Position numbers and translations under genes: made by a program | DNA from: CAYSPU01 sp964432995 | GTDB taxonomy: Bacteria > Verrucomicrobiota > Verrucomicrobiia > Limisphaerales > JAHDYP01 | DNA: 52,134 nt | Direction: 5' to 3' | NCBI GenBank assembly: GCA_964432995.1 | Contig: CAYSPU010000003.1 | Location: forward strand, 1 to 52,134 | In this document: positions 41,469-50,531 of the stretch, piece by piece | How the letters are laid out: the number at the start of each line of letters is the position of its first letter | Numbering within the stretch: position 1 is the first letter of the stretch | The notes under the pieces: generated by a model | What the model saw: only the letters and a program-made list of their open reading frames with translations | Databases searched by the model: none | What the model was told of the DNA's origin: nothing

Positions 41469-44400
41469 CTACCGGACGGTGAGTTTCAGGCTTTCGGAGT
41501 GGCTGTTGAACTCGGGGGCGTACATGCACTGGATGGCGGCAACCCCCGTTTGGTAGACGCCGCGGTGCTGCACGCGCGAGGAATACTCGAAGACGTAGGT
41601 GCCCTTGGGCAGGTAATCGATGAAGAAGTGGCTCGCGGTGTCGCGGGTTGATTCATAGTACGCCAAGCCGTCCTGGTAGCGGTATTGGGAGAGGACGTTG
41701 ACCGGTTCGGTGCCACTCCCGCGCTGGTCCTTGAGATGCACGTATTCCATGTCGCGATCGACGCGGAGTTCGATGCGCACGACCAACTCATCGCCGACCG
41801 CGATGGGGCCCTTGACCGGTTCGAGGACGGGGCCCTTGTCCGTGTTCTTCTTCACGAACAGGGCTTTCTGCAGCTTCAGTGGCGTCCCGGCGTAGGGGAC
41901 GACCTTGCTCATGTCCTCGAGGTATTGCCAGTGCACACTGCCCCAGGCGATGCCGGCGTCGACCTTGCGCACGGTGACTTCGCCGAACTTGGGGCGGATC
42001 TCGGATGGCACGAACCGTTTCTCGTAAAAGCCGGTGCCGGCCTCGATGGCCGCGGGGGCCTCGCCCGGCTTCGACAGCCGCTGGGGAAGCCGTACCCCGC
42101 CGAGTTCGACCTCGACCAGGTTCGTTGACGCCAACAGGTCGCGGCCACGAAGCAAGAGGGCGTAGACCGCGTCGGCCGTGGCCTTGGTGGTCTTCCAGTC
42201 CTGGGTCTGCTTCTGTTTGAGCAGCCAGACCTTGCAGTCTTCGACGGCGGCGGCGTCCTCGGCGACTTCGTCGAAGGCCTCAATCATCAGCGCCTGGGTC
42301 TCGATGGGTGCGCGATACCACCACCAGCTCAGCTCGGTCTCCCGCCAGAAACGTCCCATCTCCTCCTCGGTGACGGAGCGTTCCTTGATGGATTTCAGGA
42401 TGTCGCGGGCGACGGTCTGGTTCTCGGCACCGCCCCAGCGGCGAAGGGCGAGGGCGAGATGTCCCTGGGACTGGCGGTTGTCGGTCTTGAGCCAGTGTTG
42501 GCGGGCACGGGCGAGGAAGAAGTCGACGGCCGCCTGGTGCGGGTTGGCGATGGGGCGGTCCTTGAGGAAGAAGCTGCGTCCGTAGAGATAGAGGGCATCG
42601 GTGGGCGAAGGCACGTAGGCTTCCTTGTCCGGGTGGCGGAGGATTTCCTGGTAGCGTTCTTCCATCCAGGTGTCGAGTCGGCCGAGAGCGCGGAGGGCGG
42701 GCTGGATTTGGGGATCGGCGCCGAGATGGCGGAGTCGGCCGAAGCCGGTGACGATGTAGAGGGTGATGTATTCATTGCCACGGCCGCCGGGGAACCACGG
42801 CCAGAGTCCATCGCCGAGTTGCATCTCGGTGAGTTTGCGCAGCGCTTGGGAGGTTTCGTAGGCGAGACGGTTTTCGTCGAAGAGGAGGCCGACGTTGCGG
42901 CGGGCCTGGCTTTCGCTTTGGGCCTGACGCAGCCACGGGGTTTCCTGGATGAGGACGGATTTGAGGTCCTGGTTCTTCTCGAGGGGGCTATCGAGGGCCG
43001 GTGTGTTCTTCCACTGCTCGAAGACGCGGCGGATCTTGGGATCGGCATTGGCGATGAAGCGGGCAAGCGTGTTGGCGTAGAATCGGTTGAAGGTTTGCTC
43101 GCTGCACTCGTGGGGGAACTCCATGAGGAAGGGGAGGGCCATGACGGCGTACCAGGCGGGGTTCGAGACCATCTGGACGGTGAGGGACTGGTGCTGGAGG
43201 GTGTCGGACTTTCCGGACTTCGCCAGGCTGGTGAAGGTGAACTTCTTCGTGGCGGGCCCGCGGATCGGCAGCGGGAGGGATTCCGTCACGAAGATGCGCC
43301 TCGAGAGCACGGGGAGGTAACCTTCCTCGCCATCGGAGACTCTGGCGCTCGCGGCGACGGCCTTGTAAGTGAGGAAGCCGAGGCCATCGGGCACCTCGAT
43401 GCGCCAGGAGTAGCTGCGCGATTCCTTGGGCGGAACGTCGAAGTCCAGCTCGGGCGCGCGGATGCCGAGGGCGCGGTCGGCGGATTGGGCGGAGAGGGCC
43501 TCGGTGAAGTTGAGGCGGACGCGGCCGGTCTGCGGCGTGTCGGAGGCGTTCGAGACTTTGACGGTGAACTCGAGGAGATCGCCTTCGCGCAGGAAACGGG
43601 GCGGGTTGGGCTGCACCATGAGGTCCTTGGCGGTGACGGTTTCGTCTTCGAGGTAGCCGGAGCGGAGGCGACGGTCGTGGGCGAAGCCGAGGAATCGCCA
43701 TTCGGTGAGCGCCTCGGGCATGGTGAATGCGAGGCGGACGACGCCATTGCTGTCGGAAGTCAGTTGCGGGAAGAAGAACGCGGTTTCCTGGAGGTTCTGG
43801 CGGGCGGTGACCTGGCTGAGGTCGGGTGGTGGTGGAGTGGCTTCGCCGCCGCCGCCGGGTTCGGCGGCCGGCAGGCCGGCCATGGCAACGCCTTTCTGCA
43901 AGACGGCGCCGTCGGCGAGAGGAGCGGTAGGCGCGGCCGCCATCATCGGGGCCGGCATGGCGGAATCAGCCATCTCCTGCGCCACGCCCCCTCGGGCCGT
44001 GCTTAACCTGCTATACCTGGTGGAGGTCCGGTATCGCATAGCGTTGACGGCCTGGTAGCCAAACCAAGCAGCGGTCAGTTCTTCCGGATAACGGCGGTAG
44101 CGGATGTCGACGGGCTGGTAATCGCCACTCCAGCCGCCGAGGAATTGCTGGGCCGGCATGGCGCCGTTGGCGAATTGGCTGTTGGCGGTGCTGTAGTCCT
44201 GACGGAAAAGGATGCCGGCGAGCGACTGCGCCCACGAATGCCGTCGGAATTGGTCGAGCGACGCATCGTAGAGGGCGCCGACGAGTTCGGCCACATCGCG
44301 TTCGATGGCGGCGGTCTTGACGCGGCCTTCAACCGGCTGGATGACGGCGGTCCAGGTTTCCTTCTGGCCGGGTTCGAGCTTCGACGTGAAGTGTTCCCAG

Positions 44401-47400
44401 CGGACCTCGAGTTGCTTGTTGTTCCAGGGGACATCGACGTGGCGGGAGACGAGGTGGGCGCGGTTCTCGCGCACCTGGGTGACGTGGAGGGTGAACCCGC
44501 CGCGCATGGCTTCCGAGATGGGTTGGCGGATCTGCTGCTGGGTCTGGCCGGGCCTGGTCCAGAAACGGAGGATCAACTGATGTTCACGCTCGATCTCGAT
44601 GAAGGCGCGGCCTTCGTCGTAGCCGGTGCCCCAGAGCGCCTCGAGTTCTTCGCCTGGTTCGAGCGACCAACTCGGGGCGGCCACGATTTGCGGCACGCGG
44701 ATCCCCAGCCGGGTGGCGTTCGGGTCGAGGACCTGCAGTGGGAGCATCGCTTTGACCTGCTTGCCGAAGCGATCCTGGGTTTCGAGCAGGGCGCGGTAGG
44801 GACCGGCCGCCAGTTTGACTTCGTGGGTGGCGAGGCCGTTGGTGCCGGTGGTGAAGGGCAATTCCACGGCGACTTCTCCGAGTTCCCAGGTGTTGGGGTC
44901 GGAGCGATCCGGTTCAACGACTCCGTCCTCCGGGCCGCCGACAAGTCTGCCCCGCAGGTTGATCCGGGGGATGAACCCGACTTCCAGCCGGGGGCGCTGG
45001 ACGCGGTCCGGTTGGCGGAGGCGGTGGATGCGGATCACGCCTTCGGCCACCTGCGGTTCGTTGTCGAGCGTGGTGGTCCGGGTGGTCAGCACGAACGGTT
45101 GGTCGATGGCGATCCAGTCATCGGCGGACAGGGTGGCTTCGAGGGCGGTGTAGCCGACGTGGATCCGGCGACTGGCGGAGCGGGTTTCACCGGCGGAATC
45201 GGTGACATCGGCGAACACCTCGTAGTCGAATGTGGGCTGGTCGGCCTCGGGCACGGTGCGGTCCGGTTTGGCGGGGAACAAGACGCTGAAGGAACCGTCC
45301 ACGGCGGTGCGGGTGGTGCCGTGGGCAATCTCCTGGCTGGGGGCCGGGGACGGTCGCCAGCGATACCAGCCGAACCATGGCGGGAACCGGACCGTGCGCA
45401 CGACGCGGTACTTGACCGGCGCGCTGTCGATGGCGGCGCCGGTATAGGCCAGGGCGTGGCCCTCGAGGCGCACCTCGTCGTTCAGGCGCGGGGCGGTTTT
45501 CGGGGCGTCCAGCGTGACCTGGAACTTGGGGCGCTTGTATTCCTCGATCTGGACGGCGGTCTGACCGCGTGCGGCGCCTTCGGTCAGAATGGTGAACCGG
45601 CCGGTGACCCCTTCGCGCGGGGCGTTGAAGCTGCCGGCGAACGACCCGAAATCGTTGCAGCGGTGTTTCGCCCGTGCCAGCTCGCGGCGGTTCGGGTCGC
45701 GAAACACGACGGTGATTTCGCGTCCGGCGAGCAAGCTGGATTTCTCCGCATCCGTGTCGACGGAGAGGCAGATGCCCTTGTATTGCACAATCTGGCCGGG
45801 GCGATAGAGCGCGCGGTCGGTGAAGAACACGGTCTGCTCGGAACTGCGTTCCTGGGGTTTCGGGGCGACCCACCAGTCGTTGCGCGGGGCGACCGCCTGA
45901 TCGCCTTTGCGCGCCCGCAGGACAAACGGCCGTTCCTTGCCGACTCCTTCGCGGAAGGTGAAGAAGCCTTCGGCATCCGATGTTGCGGTGCTGTCCTTGC
46001 GGCGGCGGCCCTGGTCGTTCTGGACCCACGCCTCGACCTCCGCGCCTTCCACCGGTTCGCCGGAACGCGCCGAGAGCACGAATCCTTCGATGCGGCCCGC
46101 GCGGGTTCGGGTGACCAAGGCCAGGTCGCTCACCCAGAAGTCGGTGAGGTGGACCTCGTTGTTGTCGCCGCTGAAATCGGCCCTGGTGCTGGTGGCCAGA
46201 TAGTAATATCCCGGCTTGAGATCGGCGGGGATGGGTAGCTCGACGCGCGCCTCGCGGTAGTCCGTCGTGGGCGGCAACGGGTGCGACCATTCGCGGACCG
46301 CCGGCTGCGCGAGGAACTTCTCGCGTTCCTCGGGGTTGAGTTCGTGCGGGTTCTTCTCCTCGCCACGAGTGATCTTCTCCCAATTCGCCGCGAGCAACCG
46401 GAAGCTGGCGTTCGTAACGTTGCGATAGGTAACCGCCACCTTCGGCCAAGGCTCGGTCCAGACATCTTCGGCGACGACCTGGAGCGACTTGGCCTCGATC
46501 TGCTGGATGAGGTTGTGACAGAGCTTGCCGCCGGGGCTGTTCGGGTGGGCGCCCTTGCCCCGCAAGGCGTTCTCGCGGGCCTCAACGTACTTCTGCTGCT
46601 GCTCGAGGAGTGTGCCCCGATGGTGGAGCGCCATGGCGGAGATCTCGTGGTCCGCCCACCGCTCGATGAGCGTTTGCAGGGCGGCGAGATAGCGTTCGTC
46701 CTTCGAATCCCCGACGGCGACGTTGTTCCCGTAAACGATCCGGGCGAGGTCGGCGTCGATCCACGCCGTTGGGTCCTCGTCCTTCTCATGGAATCGCAGG
46801 AGCTGTCCGTAGAGGTCGAGCGCGCGGACGATGGGCGAGTCGGGGAAATCCTTGACGGCGAAGGTGCGATGCCATTCGAGGAATTGGTCGGCCGGGGCGA
46901 AGATGGGGCCGTCGGCGGGGAGTTCGTAAGCGCCTTCGGGTTTGGCGCCGGCCTGTTCACCGGAGGTGTAGAAGCCGAGGGCCTCATGGGCGATGAAGTC
47001 AAAGAGCGTGGGCCGGTAAGCGTCGGGCAACGTGCCCTTCTCGAGGAGATCGTCGAAGCTCGAGACGCGCGCTTTCTTGAGCGTGTCGGCAGCGGCGAGC
47101 GCCTTCTGGAACTGGCGGTCGATCAAGGCGAACAGGCGCGGCAGGTCGTAGGTGGTGAAGTCCTTGCCGGGGGGTTGGGCGGTGGCCGTGCGTTGCAGGA
47201 ACCGCCAGCGGTTGGCCTGGTAGTAATGCCAATACCAGTGGGCGAGCAAGGTGTCGAACAGCGGCACCAACTCCTTCGGGGCGCGCTCGATCTCGGCCTC
47301 GAGCAGCCGGACCTTCTCCTCGGGTTTGTTCCCCTGGCGGTTGGCCTCGAGGACCAGCTTGCGGCCGATGGCCTTGGCCATTTCGCCCCAGGCCTTGTCC

Positions 47401-47576
47401 TGGCGGGCGCCTTCGATGATGGGGCCGAGCTTCTCGATGGCGGTTTGGGGCAGGCCCTTCTGCATGGCCTCATCTACCTCCTTCCACAGGGCCTCGCGCG
47501 AGGCGCCGTGCAGGTTGACCGTCACGCCGAACAGCGTGAGGGCAAGGGTGAGAGCCACAGGGATCTGGATGCGCAT
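41469..47576 (-). CDS. Alpha-2-macroglobulin family protein (2035 aa, thioester type)
   Basis: A giant exported protein with a signal peptide (PVALTLALTLFGVTVNLHG), not a lipoprotein. The N-terminal ~380 residues are helical. MG-type beta domains follow: EGFVLSARSGEPVEGAEVEAW, then DRALYRPGQIVQYKGI (the MG2/MG3 block) and a bait-like region around residues 1200-1290 that includes a Pro/Gly-rich stretch (PAAEPGGGGEATPPPPD). LQETAFFFPQLTSDSNGVVRLAFTMPEALTEWRFLGFA is the MG7/MG8 family block. The thioester motif CSEQ (Cys near residue 1491, in PHECSEQTFNR) fits CxEQ, and is followed by the alpha-helical thioester domain. The C-terminal receptor-binding-like domain ends in SHSESLKLTVR. By family it traps proteases in the periplasm or outside. 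A good ribosome binding site (AGAGGA) precedes ATG 47576. Confidence 0.93.
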   Translation of the reverse strand: MRIQIPVALTLALTLFGVTVNLHGASREALWKEVDEAMQKGLPQTAIEKLGPIIEGARQDKAWGEMAKAIGRKLVLEANRQGNKPEEKVRLLEAEIERAPKELVPLFDTLLAHWYWHYYQANRWRFLQRTATAQPPGKDFTTYDLPRLFALIDRQFQKALAAADTLKKARVSSFDDLLEKGTLPDAYRPTLFDFIAHEALGFYTSGEQAGAKPEGAYELPADGPIFAPADQFLEWHRTFAVKDFPDSPIVRALDLYGQLLRFHEKDEDPTAWIDADLARIVYGNNVAVGDSKDERYLAALQTLIERWADHEISAMALHHRGTLLEQQQKYVEARENALRGKGAHPNSPGGKLCHNLIQQIEAKSLQVVAEDVWTEPWPKVAVTYRNVTNASFRLLAANWEKITRGEEKNPHELNPEEREKFLAQPAVREWSHPLPPTTDYREARVELPIPADLKPGYYYLATSTRADFSGDNNEVHLTDFWVSDLALVTRTRAGRIEGFVLSARSGEPVEGAEVEAWVQNDQGRRRKDSTATSDAEGFFTFREGVGKERPFVLRARKGDQAVAPRNDWWVAPKPQERSSEQTVFFTDRALYRPGQIVQYKGICLSVDTDAEKSSLLAGREITVVFRDPNRRELARAKHRCNDFGSFAGSFNAPREGVTGRFTILTEGAARGQTAVQIEEYKRPKFQVTLDAPKTAPRLNDEVRLEGHALAYTGAAIDSAPVKYRVVRTVRFPPWFGWYRWRPSPAPSQEIAHGTTRTAVDGSFSVLFPAKPDRTVPEADQPTFDYEVFADVTDSAGETRSASRRIHVGYTALEATLSADDWIAIDQPFVLTTRTTTLDNEPQVAEGVIRIHRLRQPDRVQRPRLEVGFIPRINLRGRLVGGPEDGVVEPDRSDPNTWELGEVAVELPFTTGTNGLATHEVKLAAGPYRALLETQDRFGKQVKAMLPLQVLDPNATRLGIRVPQIVAAPSWSLEPGEELEALWGTGYDEGRAFIEIEREHQLILRFWTRPGQTQQQIRQPISEAMRGGFTLHVTQVRENRAHLVSRHVDVPWNNKQLEVRWEHFTSKLEPGQKETWTAVIQPVEGRVKTAAIERDVAELVGALYDASLDQFRRHSWAQSLAGILFRQDYSTANSQFANGAMPAQQFLGGWSGDYQPVDIRYRRYPEELTAAWFGYQAVNAMRYRTSTRYSRLSTARGGVAQEMADSAMPAPMMAAAPTAPLADGAVLQKGVAMAGLPAAEPGGGGEATPPPPDLSQVTARQNLQETAFFFPQLTSDSNGVVRLAFTMPEALTEWRFLGFAHDRRLRSGYLEDETVTAKDLMVQPNPPRFLREGDLLEFTVKVSNASDTPQTGRVRLNFTEALSAQSADRALGIRAPELDFDVPPKESRSYSWRIEVPDGLGFLTYKAVAASARVSDGEEGYLPVLSRRIFVTESLPLPIRGPATKKFTFTSLAKSGKSDTLQHQSLTVQMVSNPAWYAVMALPFLMEFPHECSEQTFNRFYANTLARFIANADPKIRRVFEQWKNTPALDSPLEKNQDLKSVLIQETPWLRQAQSESQARRNVGLLFDENRLAYETSQALRKLTEMQLGDGLWPWFPGGRGNEYITLYIVTGFGRLRHLGADPQIQPALRALGRLDTWMEERYQEILRHPDKEAYVPSPTDALYLYGRSFFLKDRPIANPHQAAVDFFLARARQHWLKTDNRQSQGHLALALRRWGGAENQTVARDILKSIKERSVTEEEMGRFWRETELSWWWYRAPIETQALMIEAFDEVAEDAAAVEDCKVWLLKQKQTQDWKTTKATADAVYALLLRGRDLLASTNLVEVELGGVRLPQRLSKPGEAPAAIEAGTGFYEKRFVPSEIRPKFGEVTVRKVDAGIAWGSVHWQYLEDMSKVVPYAGTPLKLQKALFVKKNTDKGPVLEPVKGPIAVGDELVVRIELRVDRDMEYVHLKDQRGSGTEPVNVLSQYRYQDGLAYYESTRDTASHFFIDYLPKGTYVFEYSSRVQHRGVYQTGVAAIQCMYAPEFNSHSESLKLTVR

Positions 47577-47799
47577 AGTGGATTCCTCTTTCGATGGCGC
47601 GTCGGGGTGTCAGAGGTCAGCAATCAAGGTGGACCATGACGCCGGTTCTATGCGCCGGTTTGGCCTGAAACACAAGCCACGGTTCGGATCCGCCCTCGGT
47701 TTGCAGGCACCCGGAAACCGCCGCCCGTTGACGTTTGTCGCTTCGGACCGCGGAGCGCGACCGCTCCCCGGTCGCAGCAGCCTCGAGCGGATGAGGGCG

Positions 47800-47852
47800 A
47801 TTCGGAGGTTCGCACGCGCGTCCGGCGGATGCGGCTGCTGCCCGCCGGGACG
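47800..47852. repeat. ~53-bp dispersed repeat, copy 2
   Basis: Shares GGCTGCTGCCCGCCGGGACG exactly with 15576-15595, and most of the preceding ~33 bases (TTCGGAGGTTCGCACGCGCG). Confidence 0.6.
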
Positions 47853-47958
47853 TCGGGCGGTCCGAACACGCGACTTCGAGTACGCCCCGAGCCACGCTGG
47901 GGCATTCGTGAAGCGATCCGCGTGACGACAGCGGCGCGGCGGCGTCCTATCGTCACCG

Positions 47959-48044
47959 CGTCCCTGACGGGACGATCGCGCCCCATCGGGGCGTAATGTC
48001 TGTAGCACCAACCGTGGGTGAACCCGCGCGTCCCGTAGGGACGC
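47959..48044. repeat. Three successive short hairpins (GGGRCG(C)AATGTC type)
   Basis: CGTCCC-TGAC-GGGACG at 47959-47974, CGCCCC-ATC-GGGGCG at 47979-47993, and GCGTCCC-GTA-GGGACGC at 48028-48044. The last two are directly followed by (T)AATGTC, which suggests repeated copies of one small element rather than chance. Confidence 0.55.
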
Positions 48045-48153
48045 AATGTCCTCGGGCGGCCTTCTCGCCCGTACCGGCGCTGCGGGACGCCATCTCCCCC
48101 GGAAGAGGAGGGCCGGGGGGAGGGGCCAGAAACATGCACCGGTTTGTGCAGAG

Positions 48154-48163
48154 NNNNNNNNNN
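48154..48163. other. Assembly gap (10 N) at the 3' end of the VIT/VWA gene
   Basis: Ten Ns. The right side is the C-terminal coding end of the VIT/VWA gene (minus strand), the left side is non-coding repeat DNA, so only the last few residues and the stop codon of that gene are missing. Confidence 0.97.
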
Positions 48164-50487
48164 ACGGTGCCGTTGAGGGCGAACTGAACCTGCGTGCCCA
48201 AGGCCAGCCACGCGCGCGCCTGCGGTTCGCGCCGCAGCAGATCGAAGTACTCCTTCGACGCCACCTGGAGCCGAACACGCCGCGGGTCCTTCAGCGACTG
48301 GATCTGGCTGTCAATCCATTGCTCGCCATTCTGATAGAAAGTGCGACCGCCGACGAATTGCCCCTGCTGTGTCTGTTGGGCCACGCGACTGGCACTCGGC
48401 ACCGTGGTCGCGGAGACGGACGGCTGCCCGGCGGAGCCGACTCCCGCACCGGCCGCGGGCGCGGGGGCGAGCCCGCGCTGGGCCTCGACATTCCCACTCG
48501 CGATGGCGGAAGCGGGGGCGTTGGCCGACCGCAGCGCCATGTCGCTGCGCGCGCCGGACACCGCCCGGATGCCGTAGCGCTCGCGCAGCAACTTGCTGTA
48601 GTGGGCGCTGACCTCTTCGCGCGCTTCCGAGTCTTGCTGCAGTGGCGACTGCGTCTGCATGGTCACCGGCACGCCGCGTTGTTTTTCGTCTTCGACGATC
48701 AAGTAGGCGGTGTAGGGGGTGACGATGCCGTAACGGCGGGCGAGTTCGACGACTTCCTCGCGCAGTTCACTCTGGTCGCCGTGAAGGCGGATCTCGTCCA
48801 GGAGATACCCGACCCGGCGCGTGGCCCAGAGTCGCGGGATGAAATCGTGTTCGGTGGCTTCGGTTGGGAAGGAGACATCATAGGTATACTTGCGGGTGGC
48901 GCCAGCGGTCTTGCCTTCGAGCACGGCGGCAGAGGCTCCAGATCCGGAGTAACGGCCGACGACGACGAGTTGTTCGCCCTTGAAGACGTCCGGCAGCGCC
49001 GAGGGGTGCAGGTGCGAAACGCGCACCCCGGAGGTGAACGTCAGGCCTGGGTTCATCAGCACCGGGTCTTTGATCCGCGTGTAGAAGGTCGAGACCTTCA
49101 CCTCGAGGTCTTCCTCCGGGAGCACATACTGGCTGAAGGAGCGTGTCTGCTCGGTGATCTTGTCCAGCAAATGCGTGTTCACGTCGTGCCCGATCCCAAA
49201 GCAGAAGACCCGGGTGCCGCCGGAGTTGGCCTTGAGGGCGTTGGCGAGGATCCGTTCCTCGCTCGTCTCCCCGATGGTCGGCTGGCCGTCGGTGAGGAAG
49301 ATCACGACGAAAGGCCGGTCGCCACTCCCCGGGCGGAGCGCGAGCGCCTGCGTCAGAGCGGCGTTGATCGCGGTGCCGCCAATCGGTTTCAGTGCCTGAA
49401 CGAACTCCTGGGCGCGCCGGCGGTTCTCGCGGTTGGCGTCGCTCAGCCGGTTGAAGAGCGGGTCGATCTCCGTGGCGAACCGCAGGACGTCGAACCGGTC
49501 GGTGTCGTTCAGGTTCTCCACGCAGAACGTGAGGGCCTTCTTGGCTTGTTCGAGCTTCCGGCCCGCCATCGAACCCGACGTGTCGAGCACAAACACCACA
49601 TCCTTGGGAACGGTCTTCCGATCCGCGGCGTCGATCCCCGGCGAAAGCAGCAGCAGAAAGTAGCCGTCGTCCGATCCGGTCCGATACGTCATCAGGTTCA
49701 CCCCCACTTCGTCGGCCTCCGCCGCGAAGTAGAGGTGGAAATCCGCATCCGGCCGGACGTCCTTGGCCTCGAAGCCGATGGTGGCCTGGCGTGCGCCCCT
49801 CCGGTTGATCTCCACCGTGTGCGAAGGGGAGTAGATGGACTTGAGGGGGCGCGTGGTCTCGACCTCGACCTTGAAGCTGAGGTTGGGAATCGGTTTGGCC
49901 GAGAATTTCTCGACGCTGAGCGGATAGGTGTAGTCCACGAGACCGTCGTCGGCTTTCAGCAGTTGCGTGTAGCTGAGCACAACCTGTTTGCGCTCGTGCG
50001 GTTCGATGGGGAAGATCCGCACTTTGTAGACATCCTGTCCGTCGTATTCGAGCAATGCCGGGTCTTTGAGCTTGCGCACGATGTCCTCGTAGATGCCCCG
50101 CGCCCGGTCGGCCGCCAGCAACTCCGCCTCCACCGGCTTGCCGTTGATGGTCATGGTGAACTTCCGAATCTGGGCCCCCTTGGGAACCGGGAACAGGAAT
50201 GTCCCCTCGAGCCGCTGGGCATTCGGATTGTGGAATTCCTGCTCAATCGTGGTCGCCGCCACCTGGTCGCGAATGCGGACCTCGGTCTGGTGGCGCGTCA
50301 CTTCCAGCGGCGCAAACGGGTGCGGGCGCGGAATGGGCCAGGGCCGCGGGCGCGGCCAGATGGGCGGTTCGACCGGCGGCCGCACCGGCGGGCGCCAGTG
50401 GGCTTCGTCGACGACAATGAGCCCGGCGGCGCCAACGGAGGTGGAGAGGACCGCGAGGAAGGTCAGCGCATACAACCAACGTTTCAT
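48164..50487 (-). CDS. VIT and von Willebrand factor A domain protein (C-terminus cut by gap)
   Basis: A 774-residue exported protein without its last few residues. Signal peptide at residues 1-21, then a Pro-rich stretch. The VIT domain (~60-185) has ATTIEQEFHNPNAQRLEGTFLFPVP and an NGKPVEAELLAADRARGIYEDIVR block. The VWA domain starts with VVFVLDTSGSMAGRK, an intact MIDAS (Asp302, Ser304, Ser306), and runs through VVIFLTDGQPTIG. In inter-alpha-trypsin-inhibitor heavy chains these two domains bind proteases and matrix. The C-terminal part has ASKEYFDLLRREPQARAWLALGTQVQFAL, seen in bacterial VIT/VWA proteins. It is encoded next to an alpha-2-macroglobulin gene on the same strand. No ribosome binding site is evident. 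Confidence 0.92.
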
Positions 50488-50531
50488 GAGCGGTTAGACG
50501 GAGAGAGCGGGGCCATGCTCCCGGGGTCGGT

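Larger units (their letters stand above)
47577..48153. other. Intergenic region with repeats, ending at assembly gap
   Basis: A 577-bp space with no supported gene. It contains the ~53-bp repeat copy 2 (47800-47852) and three successive small hairpins (47959-48044). It separates the end of the VIT/VWA gene (gap side) from the start of the alpha-2-macroglobulin gene; the true distance is unknown because of the Ns. Confidence 0.55.

Noticed and set aside
41229..41651. 140-codon plus-strand frame with repeated peptide words
   Set aside because: The peptide similarity comes from the duplicated 45-bp DNA segment; there is no domain or ribosome binding site.
44145..46238. 697-codon plus-strand frame within the macroglobulin gene
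   Set aside because: It is an antisense shadow of the GC-rich coding strand; the opposite frame has continuous family similarity.
47953..48153. Extension of the VIT/VWA protein through the N gap
   Set aside because: The left side of the gap is hairpin repeat DNA with no similarity to the family C-terminus; the reading frame through Ns is meaningless.
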